Below, piece by piece: positions 53,018-61,365 of a DNA stretch of 64,000 bases. Position 1 is the first letter of the stretch. Each line of letters begins with the position of its first letter. Position numbers and translations under genes: made by a program. Where the stretch lies: the NCBI RefSeq assembly GCF_007858185.1, contig NZ_VFES01000009.1, positions 186,001 through 250,000 of the forward strand, written 5' to 3'. This stretch comes from Pseudomonas grimontii (lineage in GTDB: Bacteria > Pseudomonadota > Gammaproteobacteria > Pseudomonadales > Pseudomonadaceae). The notes below the pieces were generated by a model. It did not search any database, was not told the DNA's origin, and saw nothing but the letters and a program-made list of their open reading frames with translations.

Positions 53018-54139
53018 TTAACGCTTGCGCAGGATCACGCTACCGATCGAATAGCCTGCGCCAAACGAACTGAGTACCGCGACGGCGCCCTTGGGCAGAT
53101 CGTCCTGGTAGGTATGGAACGCAATCACCGAACCCGCCGAGCTGGTATTGGCGTAAGTATCAAGGATCACCGGTGCTTCTTCTACCGTGGCTTCGCGGCC
53201 CAGCAGTTTCTTCACAATCAGGTGGTTCATGCTCAGGTTGGCCTGGTGCAGCCAGAAGCGCTTCACATCGGCCACGTTCAACTGGTTTTCTGCCAGGTGC
53301 ACGCCGATCAGCTCGGCGACCATCGGGCACACGTCACGGAAGACTTTGCGGCCTTCCTGCACGAACAGCTTGTCGGGCGCACCGATGCCCTCTTCCGCCG
53401 CGCGGTTGAGGAAGCCGAAATTGTTGCGGATGTTATTGGAGAACTTGGTCAGCAGCTTGGTGCTCACCACGTCGAACTGATGCTCGGAGGTCGCCAGGTC
53501 GGCGCGCTCGAGGACGACGGCAGTGGCGGCGTCGCCGAAGATAAAGTGGCTGTCGCGGTCGCGGAAGTTCAAGTGGCCGGTGCAGACTTCCGGGTTGACC
53601 ATCAGGATGGCCCGGGCCTGGCCCAGCTGGATGCTGTTGGCGGCGTTCTGGATGCCGAAAGTTGCCGAGGAACACGCCACGTTCATGTCGAAACCGAAGC
53701 CTGCGATGCCCAGGGCTTCCTGGACTTCGATGGCGATGGCCGGGTAGGCACGTTGCAGGTTGGAACAGGCGACGATCACACCGTCGATGTCGGCGGCAGT
53801 CTTGCCGGCGCGCTGCAGGGCCTGTTCGGCGGCGCCGATGGCCATCTGGCAAAGCACCGACCACTCGTCATTGCTGCGCTCAGGCAGGCGCGGCGCCATG
53901 CGCTGCGGGTCCAGGATGCCGTCCTTGTCCATCACGAAGCGGCTCTTGATGCCCGAGGCTTTTTCGATGAACGCAGCGCTCGACTCCGTCAGCGCCTGGA
54001 CTTCACCGCGCTCGATGGCGGCGGCGTTGTCCGAGTTGAACTGGTGCACGTAAGCATTGAAAGACTGCACCAGCTCTTCGTTGGAGATGCTGTTGGCAGG
54101 GGTGTAAAGGCCAGTGCCGCTGATGACGACGTTATGCAC
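53018..54139 (-). CDS. beta-ketoacyl-ACP synthase III, PA3286-like
   Basis: 373 residues from a GTG (VHNVVISGTGLYTPANSISN) with GAGG upstream. The FabH triad is present: Cys in NVACSSATFGIQNA, His in FWLHQANLSMNHL, Asn in DTYANTSSAGS. Length equals PA3286, which in P. aeruginosa condenses C8-CoA from beta-oxidation with malonyl-ACP and so shunts fatty acids into synthesis. Gene order supports that orthology. An 18-bp operator-like repeat lies 34 bases before the start. Confidence 0.9.
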   Translation of the reverse strand: MHNVVISGTGLYTPANSISNEELVQSFNAYVHQFNSDNAAAIERGEVQALTESSAAFIEKASGIKSRFVMDKDGILDPQRMAPRLPERSNDEWSVLCQMAIGAAEQALQRAGKTAADIDGVIVACSNLQRAYPAIAIEVQEALGIAGFGFDMNVACSSATFGIQNAANSIQLGQARAILMVNPEVCTGHLNFRDRDSHFIFGDAATAVVLERADLATSEHQFDVVSTKLLTKFSNNIRNNFGFLNRAAEEGIGAPDKLFVQEGRKVFRDVCPMVAELIGVHLAENQLNVADVKRFWLHQANLSMNHLIVKKLLGREATVEEAPVILDTYANTSSAGSVIAFHTYQDDLPKGAVAVLSSFGAGYSIGSVILRKR

Positions 54140-54172
54140 GATCGTTCCTCTAAATCTGTCAGGCAGATGATA

Positions 54173-54190
54173 TTGGTACCGTCGTACCAA
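54173..54190. promoter_or_regulatory. operator-like inverted repeat before the KAS III operon
   Basis: TTGGTAC-CGTC-GTACCAA is a perfect 7+4+7 dyad placed 34 bases before the KAS III start on the minus strand, overlapping the likely promoter. This is the form of a TetR- or GntR-type repressor site; the regulator is not in the window. Confidence 0.55.
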
Positions 54191-54374
54191 ATTTTAAGTA
54201 GTTTTATTCCGCCCAGCGGACATCAAACTGGCAACGCTTTATTCCATCGCGCCGTGGCTGCACACCAGCCCATCACGACGATCCCGGCATTTATAACCGC
54301 GAAGTTTGCCACAAACCCTGGGGTTTGGCGCCATATGCCGGACAAACACCCTGATCAAAGCGCCATCAAGTTTC

Positions 54375-54468
54375 AATGTGGGAGGGGGTTTGCCCCCGAT
54401 AGCGGCGTGTCAGACAAAGATTCTGTGACTGATATACCGCTATCGGGGGCAAGCCCCCTCCCACATTT
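54375..54468. repeat. REP doublet (REPIN), copy 5
   Basis: Inverted pair of the GGGAGGGGGTTTGCCCCCGAT variant, with the complementarity continued inward (AGCGG/CCGCT). It lies just downstream of hrpA. Confidence 0.92.
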
Positions 54469-54499
54469 GGACCTGCCTGGTCTGGGTGACCGAGAAAGA

Positions 54500-57400
54500 T
54501 CAGGCCTCTACAAGCGTCCACTGCTTGCTCAAGCGCTTGTCGGAAATCGGCACCTTGGTACCCAGCTGCTGGGCAAACAACGACACCCGGTATTCCTCCA
54601 ACCACCAGCGATACAGCTCCAGTTGCGGGTCGCGCTTGCCTTCCTGGGTGTGCTTGTTCAAGCGGTTCTGGTACTGCGCCCACAGGCCGCCCAGCTCGCT
54701 GCTCCACACGCGGTCCTTCTGCACTTGACTCGGCAGTTTCTCCAGGCGCAATTCGATGGCCTTGAGAAAACGCGGCAGTTCCTTGAACCACTGCGCGGGG
54801 GTTTCGCGCACAAAGCCGGGATACACCAGGTTGCTCAATTGCTGCTTGATGTCGTTCAGGGCCACGGCCTGGGCCAGGTCGATCTTGCCCTTGAAGCGCT
54901 TTTGCAGGCCATGCCAGAGCTTCAGCACTTCCAGGGTCAGGCGCGCCAGGCGTTCGGCGTGTTCGGTCCAGCTGCCACGCTTGCGTTCAGCCAGCGCCGC
55001 CAAACCGGCACCGTCACGCGGCAAACTGGCTTCACCTTCCAGTACGCAAGTGTCAAGGCTGGCCAGCAGGATGTCTTCCACAAGGGCGTCGATACGCCCC
55101 AGTTCGCGGTACATCAGGCCCAGTTCGGTCAGGCCGGGCAATTTGCCGCGCAGGAATTTGGCCGGTTCCGCCAATTGCTGCATCAGCAGGCGCTGCAACG
55201 CACGGCGGTGCTGGAACTCAGCCTCGGCGGCGGTGGAAAAACGTCCCTCTTTCACGGTGCCGTTTTCTTCCACCAGCGCCGGGTAGACCGTCATCGACAG
55301 CCCGGCGATCTTCTGCTGGGTTTTTTCAGCCACCGCCGCGAACACCTTGGCCTCCACCGGCTGCTGGCTTTTGGCGGTTTGCGGCACGGCCAGCGCGGCC
55401 TGGCTGGCTTCGACAAAACGTGCGGTCAACTCGGCCAAGTCGCGGCCTTCGCCAAGGAACTTGCCTTGGCCGTCGACCACTTCCAGATTCATCTTCAGAT
55501 GGTTTTCCACCTGCTGCGCCGCTTCGGCCCAGGCTTCATCGCTGACCCGCGCCCCGGTCATGCGCAGCAACTCGCGTCCCAATGCCTGGGGTAGCGAGCC
55601 CTGGCCAAACTCAATGCGCTGCAGCGCCGCCTTGACGAAGTCCGGCACCGGCACGAAGTTCTTGCGCAGGGCCTTGGGCAGGTTGCGCACCAGGGCGATG
55701 CACTTGGCTTCGATTACCCCCGGCACCAGCCACTCCAGGCGCTCCGGCGGCAAGGCCGGCAGCAGCGGCGCCGGTACGCGCAGGGTCACGCCGTCGCGCG
55801 GGTGGTTGGGTTCGAAGTGGTAACTCAGGGCCAGCTCCAGATCGCCCAGGTGCAGGGTGTCCGGGTAATGCGCGGCAGTGACTTCACTGGCTTCGCGGGC
55901 CAGCACGTCTTCCTCGCGCATGATCAGCAACTGCGGGTCTTTCTGGCTGTTGACCTTGTACCAGCTGTCAAAGGTGGCGGTCTGGTGGATCTCCGCCGGC
56001 AGCCGTGCATCGTAGAAGGCGTACAGCGTCTCTTCATCGGCCAGGATGTCGCGGCGGCGCGCCTTGGCTTCCAGTTCGTCAAGCCGCTCCAGCAGTTGCT
56101 GGTTGGCCGTCAGGCACTTGGCGCGGGACTGAATCTCGCCGCGCACCAAACCTTCGCGAATAAACAACTCGCGCGACACCACCGGGTCAATCGGCCCGTA
56201 ATGCACCGGCCGACGCCCGACCACGATCAGCCCGAACAGGGTGATCTGCTCAAACGCCACCACCTGGCCGCGCTTCTTCTCCCAGTGGGGTTCGAAGTGG
56301 TTTTTCTTGATCAGGTGCCCGGCCAGCGGTTCTATCCAGTCGGCATCGATCTTCGCCACCATGCGCGCATACAGCTTGGTGGTTTCCACCAGCTCGGCGG
56401 TCATCAGCCATTGCGGGCGTTTTTTGCCGATACCCGAGGACGGGTGAATCCAGAAGCGTCGCTGACGGGCGCCGAGGTAATCGCCGTCTTCGGTCTTCTG
56501 GCCGATCTGGCTGAGCAGGCCGGACAGCACTGCCTTGTGCAGCTTGGGGAAGTCCGCCGGTTCTTTGTTGACGGTCAACTGCATGTCGCGGCAGATCAGG
56601 CTCAACTGGCGATGGGAGTCGCGCCACTCGCGCAGGCGCAGGTAATTGAGGAAGTTCTTGCGGCACCAGTTGCGCAGCGGACTGGCGGTCAGTTCCTGGC
56701 GCTGCTCTTCAAAGCCGCGCCACAGGTTGACCAACCCGGCGAAATCCGAATCCGGGTCCTTCCATTGGGCGTGGGCCTGGTCGGCAGCCTGCTGGCGCTC
56801 CGGTGGGCGCTCGCGCGGGTCCTGGATCGACATGGCACTGGCCACGATCAACACTTCCTGCAAACTGCCAAGCTTGGCGGCTTCGAGCAGCATGCGGCCC
56901 ATGCGCGGGTCCACCGGCAGGCGCGCCAGCTGGCGGCCCAGCGGGGTCAGTTGGCTGTTGCGGTCGACCGCCGAGAGTTCCTGCAACAGGTTGAAACCGT
57001 CGCTGATGGCCTTGCCATCCGGCGGCTCGATAAACGGGAAATCGGTGATTTCGCCGAGGCGCAGGTGCAGCATCTGCAGGATCACCGCCGCGAGGTTGGT
57101 GCGCAGGATCTCAGGATCGGTAAATTCCGGACGGCCGATAAAATCCTCTTCGCTGTACAAGCGAATGCAAATCCCCGGCTCAACCCGGCCGCAACGACCT
57201 TTACGCTGGTTGGCACTCGCCTGGGAAATCGCCTCGATCGGCAGGCGCTGCACCTTGGCGCGGTAGCTGTAGCGGCTGATGCGTGCGGTGCCGCTGTCGA
57301 TCACATAACGGATGCCCGGCACGGTCAGCGAGGTTTCCGCGACGTTGGTCGCCAGTACCACGCGGCGCCCTGGGTGGGACTGGAAAATGCGCTGCTGCTC

Positions 57401-58411
57401 GGCCGGCGACAAGCGCGCGTACAACGGCAGGATCTCGGTGTGCTTGAGCTGGGCCTTGCGCAGCATGTCGGCGGCGTCGCGAATCTCGCGCTCGCCGGGC
57501 AAAAACACCAGCACATCGCCGGGGCTGCGCCGTTCGCTGCGCTCATAGGCGGCGATTTCATCGAGGGTGGCGAGGATCGCCTGGTCGACGGTCAAGTCGT
57601 CTTCGACGCGGTTGCCTTCCTCGTCCTGTTCCAGGGTCAGCGGGCGATACCAGGTGTCCACCGGGAAGGTGCGACCCGAGACCTCGACAATCGGTGCGTC
57701 GTCGAAGTGCTTGGAAAAGCGCTCCAGGTCGATGGTGGCCGAGGTGATGATGACTTTGAGGTCGGGACGACGCGGCAGCAGGGTCTTCAAGTAGCCCAGC
57801 AGGAAATCGATGTTCAGGCTGCGTTCGTGGGCTTCGTCGACGATGATTGTGTCGTAGCGTTCCAGGTAACGGTCGTTCTGGGTTTCCGCCAGCAGGATAC
57901 CGTCGGTCATCAGCTTGATCAGGGTATTGGAGTCGCTTTGGTCTTCGAAACGCACCTGATAACCGACCAACGCGCCCAGCGGCGTGGCCAACTCTTCGGC
58001 GACGCGGCTGGCAACACTGCGCGCCGCGATCCGACGTGGCTGGGTGTGGCCGATCAGGCCGTATTGGCCGCGCCCGATCTCCAGGCAGATTTTCGGCAAC
58101 TGGGTGGTCTTACCCGAGCCGGTTTCGCCGGCAATGATCAGCACCTGATGCTTGAGCAGCGCGTCCTTGATTTCATCGCGCTTGGCCGCGATCGGCAGGC
58201 TGTCGTCGTAACGAATCAGCGGCAGGCTGGCGCGCCGCGCCGTGACCTGGGCGCAGGACGCCTGCATGCGCGTGACCCACTGCGCCAGCTTGTCCTCGTC
58301 GGGTTTCTTGCGCAGCTCGAGCAACTGGCGCCGCAAGCGGTGACGGTCGGCGAGCATGGCGTGGTCGAGGTTTTTCAGCAGTTGGTCGATAGCGGGCGCT
58401 TGGTCAGTCAT
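54500..58411 (-). CDS. hrpA: ATP-dependent RNA helicase HrpA
   Basis: A 1303-residue DEAH-box helicase, the full HrpA length. Motif I GETGSGKTTQLPKI, motif II DEAHERSLNIDFLLGYL, motif III SATIDLERF, VI-type QRKGRCGRVEPG, followed by HA2, OB-fold and the long HrpA-specific DUF3418 C-terminus (YPALVEENGTVKEGRF, LPGLTELGLMYRELGRID). In E. coli HrpA acts on stalled or collided ribosomes. No frameshift seen. It is divergent from an unrecognised gene at 58724. Confidence 0.97.
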   Translation of the reverse strand: MTDQAPAIDQLLKNLDHAMLADRHRLRRQLLELRKKPDEDKLAQWVTRMQASCAQVTARRASLPLIRYDDSLPIAAKRDEIKDALLKHQVLIIAGETGSGKTTQLPKICLEIGRGQYGLIGHTQPRRIAARSVASRVAEELATPLGALVGYQVRFEDQSDSNTLIKLMTDGILLAETQNDRYLERYDTIIVDEAHERSLNIDFLLGYLKTLLPRRPDLKVIITSATIDLERFSKHFDDAPIVEVSGRTFPVDTWYRPLTLEQDEEGNRVEDDLTVDQAILATLDEIAAYERSERRSPGDVLVFLPGEREIRDAADMLRKAQLKHTEILPLYARLSPAEQQRIFQSHPGRRVVLATNVAETSLTVPGIRYVIDSGTARISRYSYRAKVQRLPIEAISQASANQRKGRCGRVEPGICIRLYSEEDFIGRPEFTDPEILRTNLAAVILQMLHLRLGEITDFPFIEPPDGKAISDGFNLLQELSAVDRNSQLTPLGRQLARLPVDPRMGRMLLEAAKLGSLQEVLIVASAMSIQDPRERPPERQQAADQAHAQWKDPDSDFAGLVNLWRGFEEQRQELTASPLRNWCRKNFLNYLRLREWRDSHRQLSLICRDMQLTVNKEPADFPKLHKAVLSGLLSQIGQKTEDGDYLGARQRRFWIHPSSGIGKKRPQWLMTAELVETTKLYARMVAKIDADWIEPLAGHLIKKNHFEPHWEKKRGQVVAFEQITLFGLIVVGRRPVHYGPIDPVVSRELFIREGLVRGEIQSRAKCLTANQQLLERLDELEAKARRRDILADEETLYAFYDARLPAEIHQTATFDSWYKVNSQKDPQLLIMREEDVLAREASEVTAAHYPDTLHLGDLELALSYHFEPNHPRDGVTLRVPAPLLPALPPERLEWLVPGVIEAKCIALVRNLPKALRKNFVPVPDFVKAALQRIEFGQGSLPQALGRELLRMTGARVSDEAWAEAAQQVENHLKMNLEVVDGQGKFLGEGRDLAELTARFVEASQAALAVPQTAKSQQPVEAKVFAAVAEKTQQKIAGLSMTVYPALVEENGTVKEGRFSTAAEAEFQHRRALQRLLMQQLAEPAKFLRGKLPGLTELGLMYRELGRIDALVEDILLASLDTCVLEGEASLPRDGAGLAALAERKRGSWTEHAERLARLTLEVLKLWHGLQKRFKGKIDLAQAVALNDIKQQLSNLVYPGFVRETPAQWFKELPRFLKAIELRLEKLPSQVQKDRVWSSELGGLWAQYQNRLNKHTQEGKRDPQLELYRWWLEEYRVSLFAQQLGTKVPISDKRLSKQWTLVEA

Positions 58412-58723
58412 CAGGTACGCAAAGGTCTTTTAGTGAGGCAGGTAAGCCTGGGGTGACAAGATCGTAGGCGGCGATTGTCGCAGATTTCGGCCCCTGTGAA
58501 CGAGGCAACCCGTTTGATCATGGGAAAACCGCTGCATTCCCCGTGCAACGGGCAGTGTGAAGGTGCCTGGACTATCTACACCTCACAGGCCAGCTCCACT
58601 TTTCATACGGGACAATCAGATACACCTGGATGGCTGCACATGACTCGCAGAGGCCTACTGCACCCGCAGTGGTATCGCGCGCTGCTGGTAACCACTTAAC
58701 GCTCAGCTCACCCTGGAGAACTC
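58412..58723. other. intergenic region between hrpA and the repeat-module genes
   Basis: The 312 bases are divergent promoter space. I saw no strong promoter, no good hrp box and no further gene; a GGAG site lies seven bases before the ATG at 58724. Confidence 0.5.
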
Positions 58724-59509
58724 ATGCCAATCCCACCTCCTTCGTCCCCACTTCCCAACACCTGGACCGTGCCCCCCGCCCACATTCCCGGACACATCCC
58801 GCGTGACGCCACGCCTGCGCCTTATACCGAACTCGCCCCCGAGCTGGAGCACCGCTCTCGTGTTGCTCAGAACTATTTCAACCAGATGGACCGGTATGCC
58901 GAAGATACGCATCCGGACTCCGCCAGGCAGCTCGAAGCACAACGGCCTCAGTCCTTGCCACCGACCTATTGGCAAGCCATGGGCCAGGCCAGCCCCCTGC
59001 CTGAGCATGTCGAGGACGGCGAGCTGCCACCCACCTACGACCGAGCTGTGGGTGCCGACCACCCCACTGGCCAGGACGCGCTGATGTTTGATCCATCGCT
59101 TTCCGGCAGAGCACGGGCACAAGCCTTGAAGCATGTGCAACGTCTCGATGACCTGCTCGACAAAGCAGAACAACTGGGCGCGCTATTGCTGGGGCGTAAC
59201 GAGCAGGGTGAAACGTCTATTGATGTAAATACAGTCGCCTCGCTCTGCAAGAAAATAGATCGCCTCAGGTCATCCTGGGCCAGCGGCGTGTTTGCAGATA
59301 GTTCCCGAGTACTCGGCCAATTGGCCAACACCTGCATACCCATTTATCGAGCAGAGCGGGAAACCGCCTTGAAAACCTCGATAGAAAAACTATGGGACGT
59401 CGCAAAAACGGAATACCGGGAAAAGTATCTGCCCGACCCCGTGACTGCCGATCCGATCCTGCCAAAGGTCTACCTCATGGTCGAAGGCTTGAAAAAAGCT
59501 GAGATTTGA
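58724..59509 (+). CDS. unrecognised protein with two PPxY motifs and one helical repeat module
   Basis: 261 residues. The N-terminal 110 are Pro-rich and disordered-looking (MPIPPPSSPLPNTWTVPPAH), with two LPPTYxxAxG boxes (LPPTYWQAMG at 78-87, LPPTYDRAVG at 101-110). Then comes a helix HVQRLDDLLDKAEQL (137-151), a loop, and LCKKIDRLRSSWASGVFADSS ending near 193; the same two-helix unit occurs four times in the next gene. The C-terminus is helical. No signal peptide or membrane segment. The layout recalls secreted effectors, but no secretion or toxin gene is nearby. Function not known. Confidence 0.6.
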   Translation: MPIPPPSSPLPNTWTVPPAHIPGHIPRDATPAPYTELAPELEHRSRVAQNYFNQMDRYAEDTHPDSARQLEAQRPQSLPPTYWQAMGQASPLPEHVEDGELPPTYDRAVGADHPTGQDALMFDPSLSGRARAQALKHVQRLDDLLDKAEQLGALLLGRNEQGETSIDVNTVASLCKKIDRLRSSWASGVFADSSRVLGQLANTCIPIYRAERETALKTSIEKLWDVAKTEYREKYLPDPVTADPILPKVYLMVEGLKKAEI

Positions 59510-59576
59510 AGCCGTCCCGCACTTCATGGTTTTTATCGAAGTGCATGATTCCCCCTGAAACCAGAGCGGCTCCCCT

Positions 59577-61358
59577 ATGCAAATAAGCCCTGCAAGCCCC
59601 AGCCACGTGCCCACCCCTGTCGCCACTGCCACCGAGCAAGCGCCCGCTGTAACGCACAGGCAAAACAAACTTTCAAAAGCCTTCACCAACATCAAAAAAG
59701 CCTTCAAACACCCGAAGCCCAGCAAACCCAGCGCCCCCGTTCTGCCCGTCAACACCCAACCCGCGCCGCGCGAAGCGGCTCCTGCACCGACCATAACCCT
59801 GCCTTCACCCATACCGCTCTTGCCACTGGACGAGTCTATCCAAGGCATTGACCGTCAGCTCGCCAGCCTCCATATAGCGAGGGCTGACAACGTCATTGAG
59901 AAATTCGACCGGAAACTCGCGGCTGCGTATGGGACGAGCGTTGACAAGACACCAGAAAACGCCAACTTCATAGACGACGTTCAGTTCTTGGCTAAGGAAC
60001 GCAACGCCTTGGCCGTTTCCAGAAATGCCTATGCACGAGGAAAGGTCCACCGCCGAACGCACACCCTCCACGGCCCCGCCAACGAACGCGCGCAAAAGCA
60101 CATCACCGGACTCGATAACGCAGCGTCCACGCTCAACGACGCCATGGCCGCCATTCTGCAGAAAAGCGCCGGACGACAAGCCACTCCCGAGCTGGAAAAG
60201 GATTACCTCAGCGCCCATAAAGCACTGAGTGAACACCGTAACGCCTGGCTCACCGGCAAACTGGATGAAAGTTCGAAAACCAGCCTGAGAGTCGTCACAT
60301 TGACTGACCGCCTCAGGTCGTGCGGCATACCTGTACCGAACTCGTCAGCCATGCAGTCCAGTCAACTCAGAAAGCAACTTGAACAGAACGTAATGAGTGA
60401 GCGGCTAAAGTTCGATGATCAGCCAACGCTGTTTGCCCCCGACAAAGCTGCCGCTCCAGATACCTGGAGTTCTACCCCGTTCTACGAATTGGACTGCACC
60501 TCCCCTCCCGTAGCAACAGGCGCAGGATTCAAGATCAGCCACTCTCCCATCACCACCGAGTTGGACAAAAAGCAGACCGAGCGTATTCAACGCCACGTTG
60601 CCGAGCTTGAAAAAGAAATCGAGCAGATCGACGCACGAATGGAAGGTCTCGCCAACGGTCGCCCAGACCCATTGAACCCGGAACAACTGCGATTCATCAG
60701 AAACGCCATCAGCCAACTGCGCAACAGCTGGGCGGCTGGCAAACTAACGCACAGCAGCAGCGTTGGGAAGTTGTTGAAACGCGATAGCCACGACCTGCGG
60801 CGCAGCGAATTGGAACAGGCAGTCATCCTGGCAAAAGCGCATAAATCGACGGCCACTCAGCCCGAAGCCATCAACCCTGCGCTCACCGGTTCAGCGTTGG
60901 TGATGACCCAAGGCAACGTGAAGCGATGTGACGAAGCGCTCGCTGAATTCGATCGCGCCATTTATAAAGCCCAGCACACCGGGATAGAGGGCATTAACGT
61001 GTCACAGAACGTCTTTGAAGCCCGCGAAGCCATGATGCAACTGCGCAACGCCTGGGCCAGTGGTGAGCTTGTCGACACACCGCCAGGTGCCAAGCCAACG
61101 CGACACTCAGCCGATGAGCGACGTCGGGCGCGTGAGCACCAAGTGCAGCAAAAAGCGCTGATCCTGCTTCGGGTTGACCTGCCCGAGCCACCTAAGTCCA
61201 CTACTTCCACGGCGATACTGGAGAGAATCAAATTCGCCAGCAAGAACAAAATAATCCAGGACATCAACCACGACTTGGCAGGTGCCTACCTGAAAGTTGC
61301 GGACCCTGCGTTCGCCGACCAGGTCACCCACCAGGCCACGCTCGCCCCCGTGGGCTGA
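59577..61358 (+). CDS. unrecognised protein with four copies of an LRNxWAxGxL module
   Basis: 593 residues. The first 90 are Ser/Pro/Ala-rich with a basic patch (KLSKAFTNIKKAFKHPKPSK). Four modules follow: SRNAYARGKV at 148, HRNAWLTGKL at 220, LRNSWAAGKL at 381 and LRNAWASGEL at 489. Each is preceded by a charged helix 42-46 residues upstream (for example HVAELEKEIEQIDARMEGL). The unit is also found once in the preceding gene, 67 bases upstream, so the two are paralogous in part. No signal peptide. I do not recognise the family. A GGAGC-type ribosome site is weak. Confidence 0.6.
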   Translation: MQISPASPSHVPTPVATATEQAPAVTHRQNKLSKAFTNIKKAFKHPKPSKPSAPVLPVNTQPAPREAAPAPTITLPSPIPLLPLDESIQGIDRQLASLHIARADNVIEKFDRKLAAAYGTSVDKTPENANFIDDVQFLAKERNALAVSRNAYARGKVHRRTHTLHGPANERAQKHITGLDNAASTLNDAMAAILQKSAGRQATPELEKDYLSAHKALSEHRNAWLTGKLDESSKTSLRVVTLTDRLRSCGIPVPNSSAMQSSQLRKQLEQNVMSERLKFDDQPTLFAPDKAAAPDTWSSTPFYELDCTSPPVATGAGFKISHSPITTELDKKQTERIQRHVAELEKEIEQIDARMEGLANGRPDPLNPEQLRFIRNAISQLRNSWAAGKLTHSSSVGKLLKRDSHDLRRSELEQAVILAKAHKSTATQPEAINPALTGSALVMTQGNVKRCDEALAEFDRAIYKAQHTGIEGINVSQNVFEAREAMMQLRNAWASGELVDTPPGAKPTRHSADERRRAREHQVQQKALILLRVDLPEPPKSTTSTAILERIKFASKNKIIQDINHDLAGAYLKVADPAFADQVTHQATLAPVG

Positions 61359-61365
61359 CCTGCGA

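Larger units (their letters stand above)
54140..54499. other. intergenic region between hrpA and the KAS III gene
   Basis: The 360 bases contain the operator-like dyad (54173-54190), an AT-rich stretch near 54190-54210 and the REP doublet at 54375-54468. No gene seen. Confidence 0.6.

Noticed and set aside
53114..55594. Plus-strand open frame of over 800 codons
   Set aside because: It lies antisense to the KAS III gene, an intergenic REP doublet and the end of hrpA; its product is low-complexity His/Gly/Arg-rich text typical of a GC-rich shadow frame.
55802..58456. Plus-strand open frame of 884 codons opposite hrpA
   Set aside because: Exact antisense of a complete, well-conserved hrpA; no ribosome site and no recognisable domain.
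58480..58723. hrp box (type III secretion promoter) before the PPxY protein gene
   Set aside because: A CCAC-x-x-A is present near 58694, but no GGAACC lies at the right spacing upstream.
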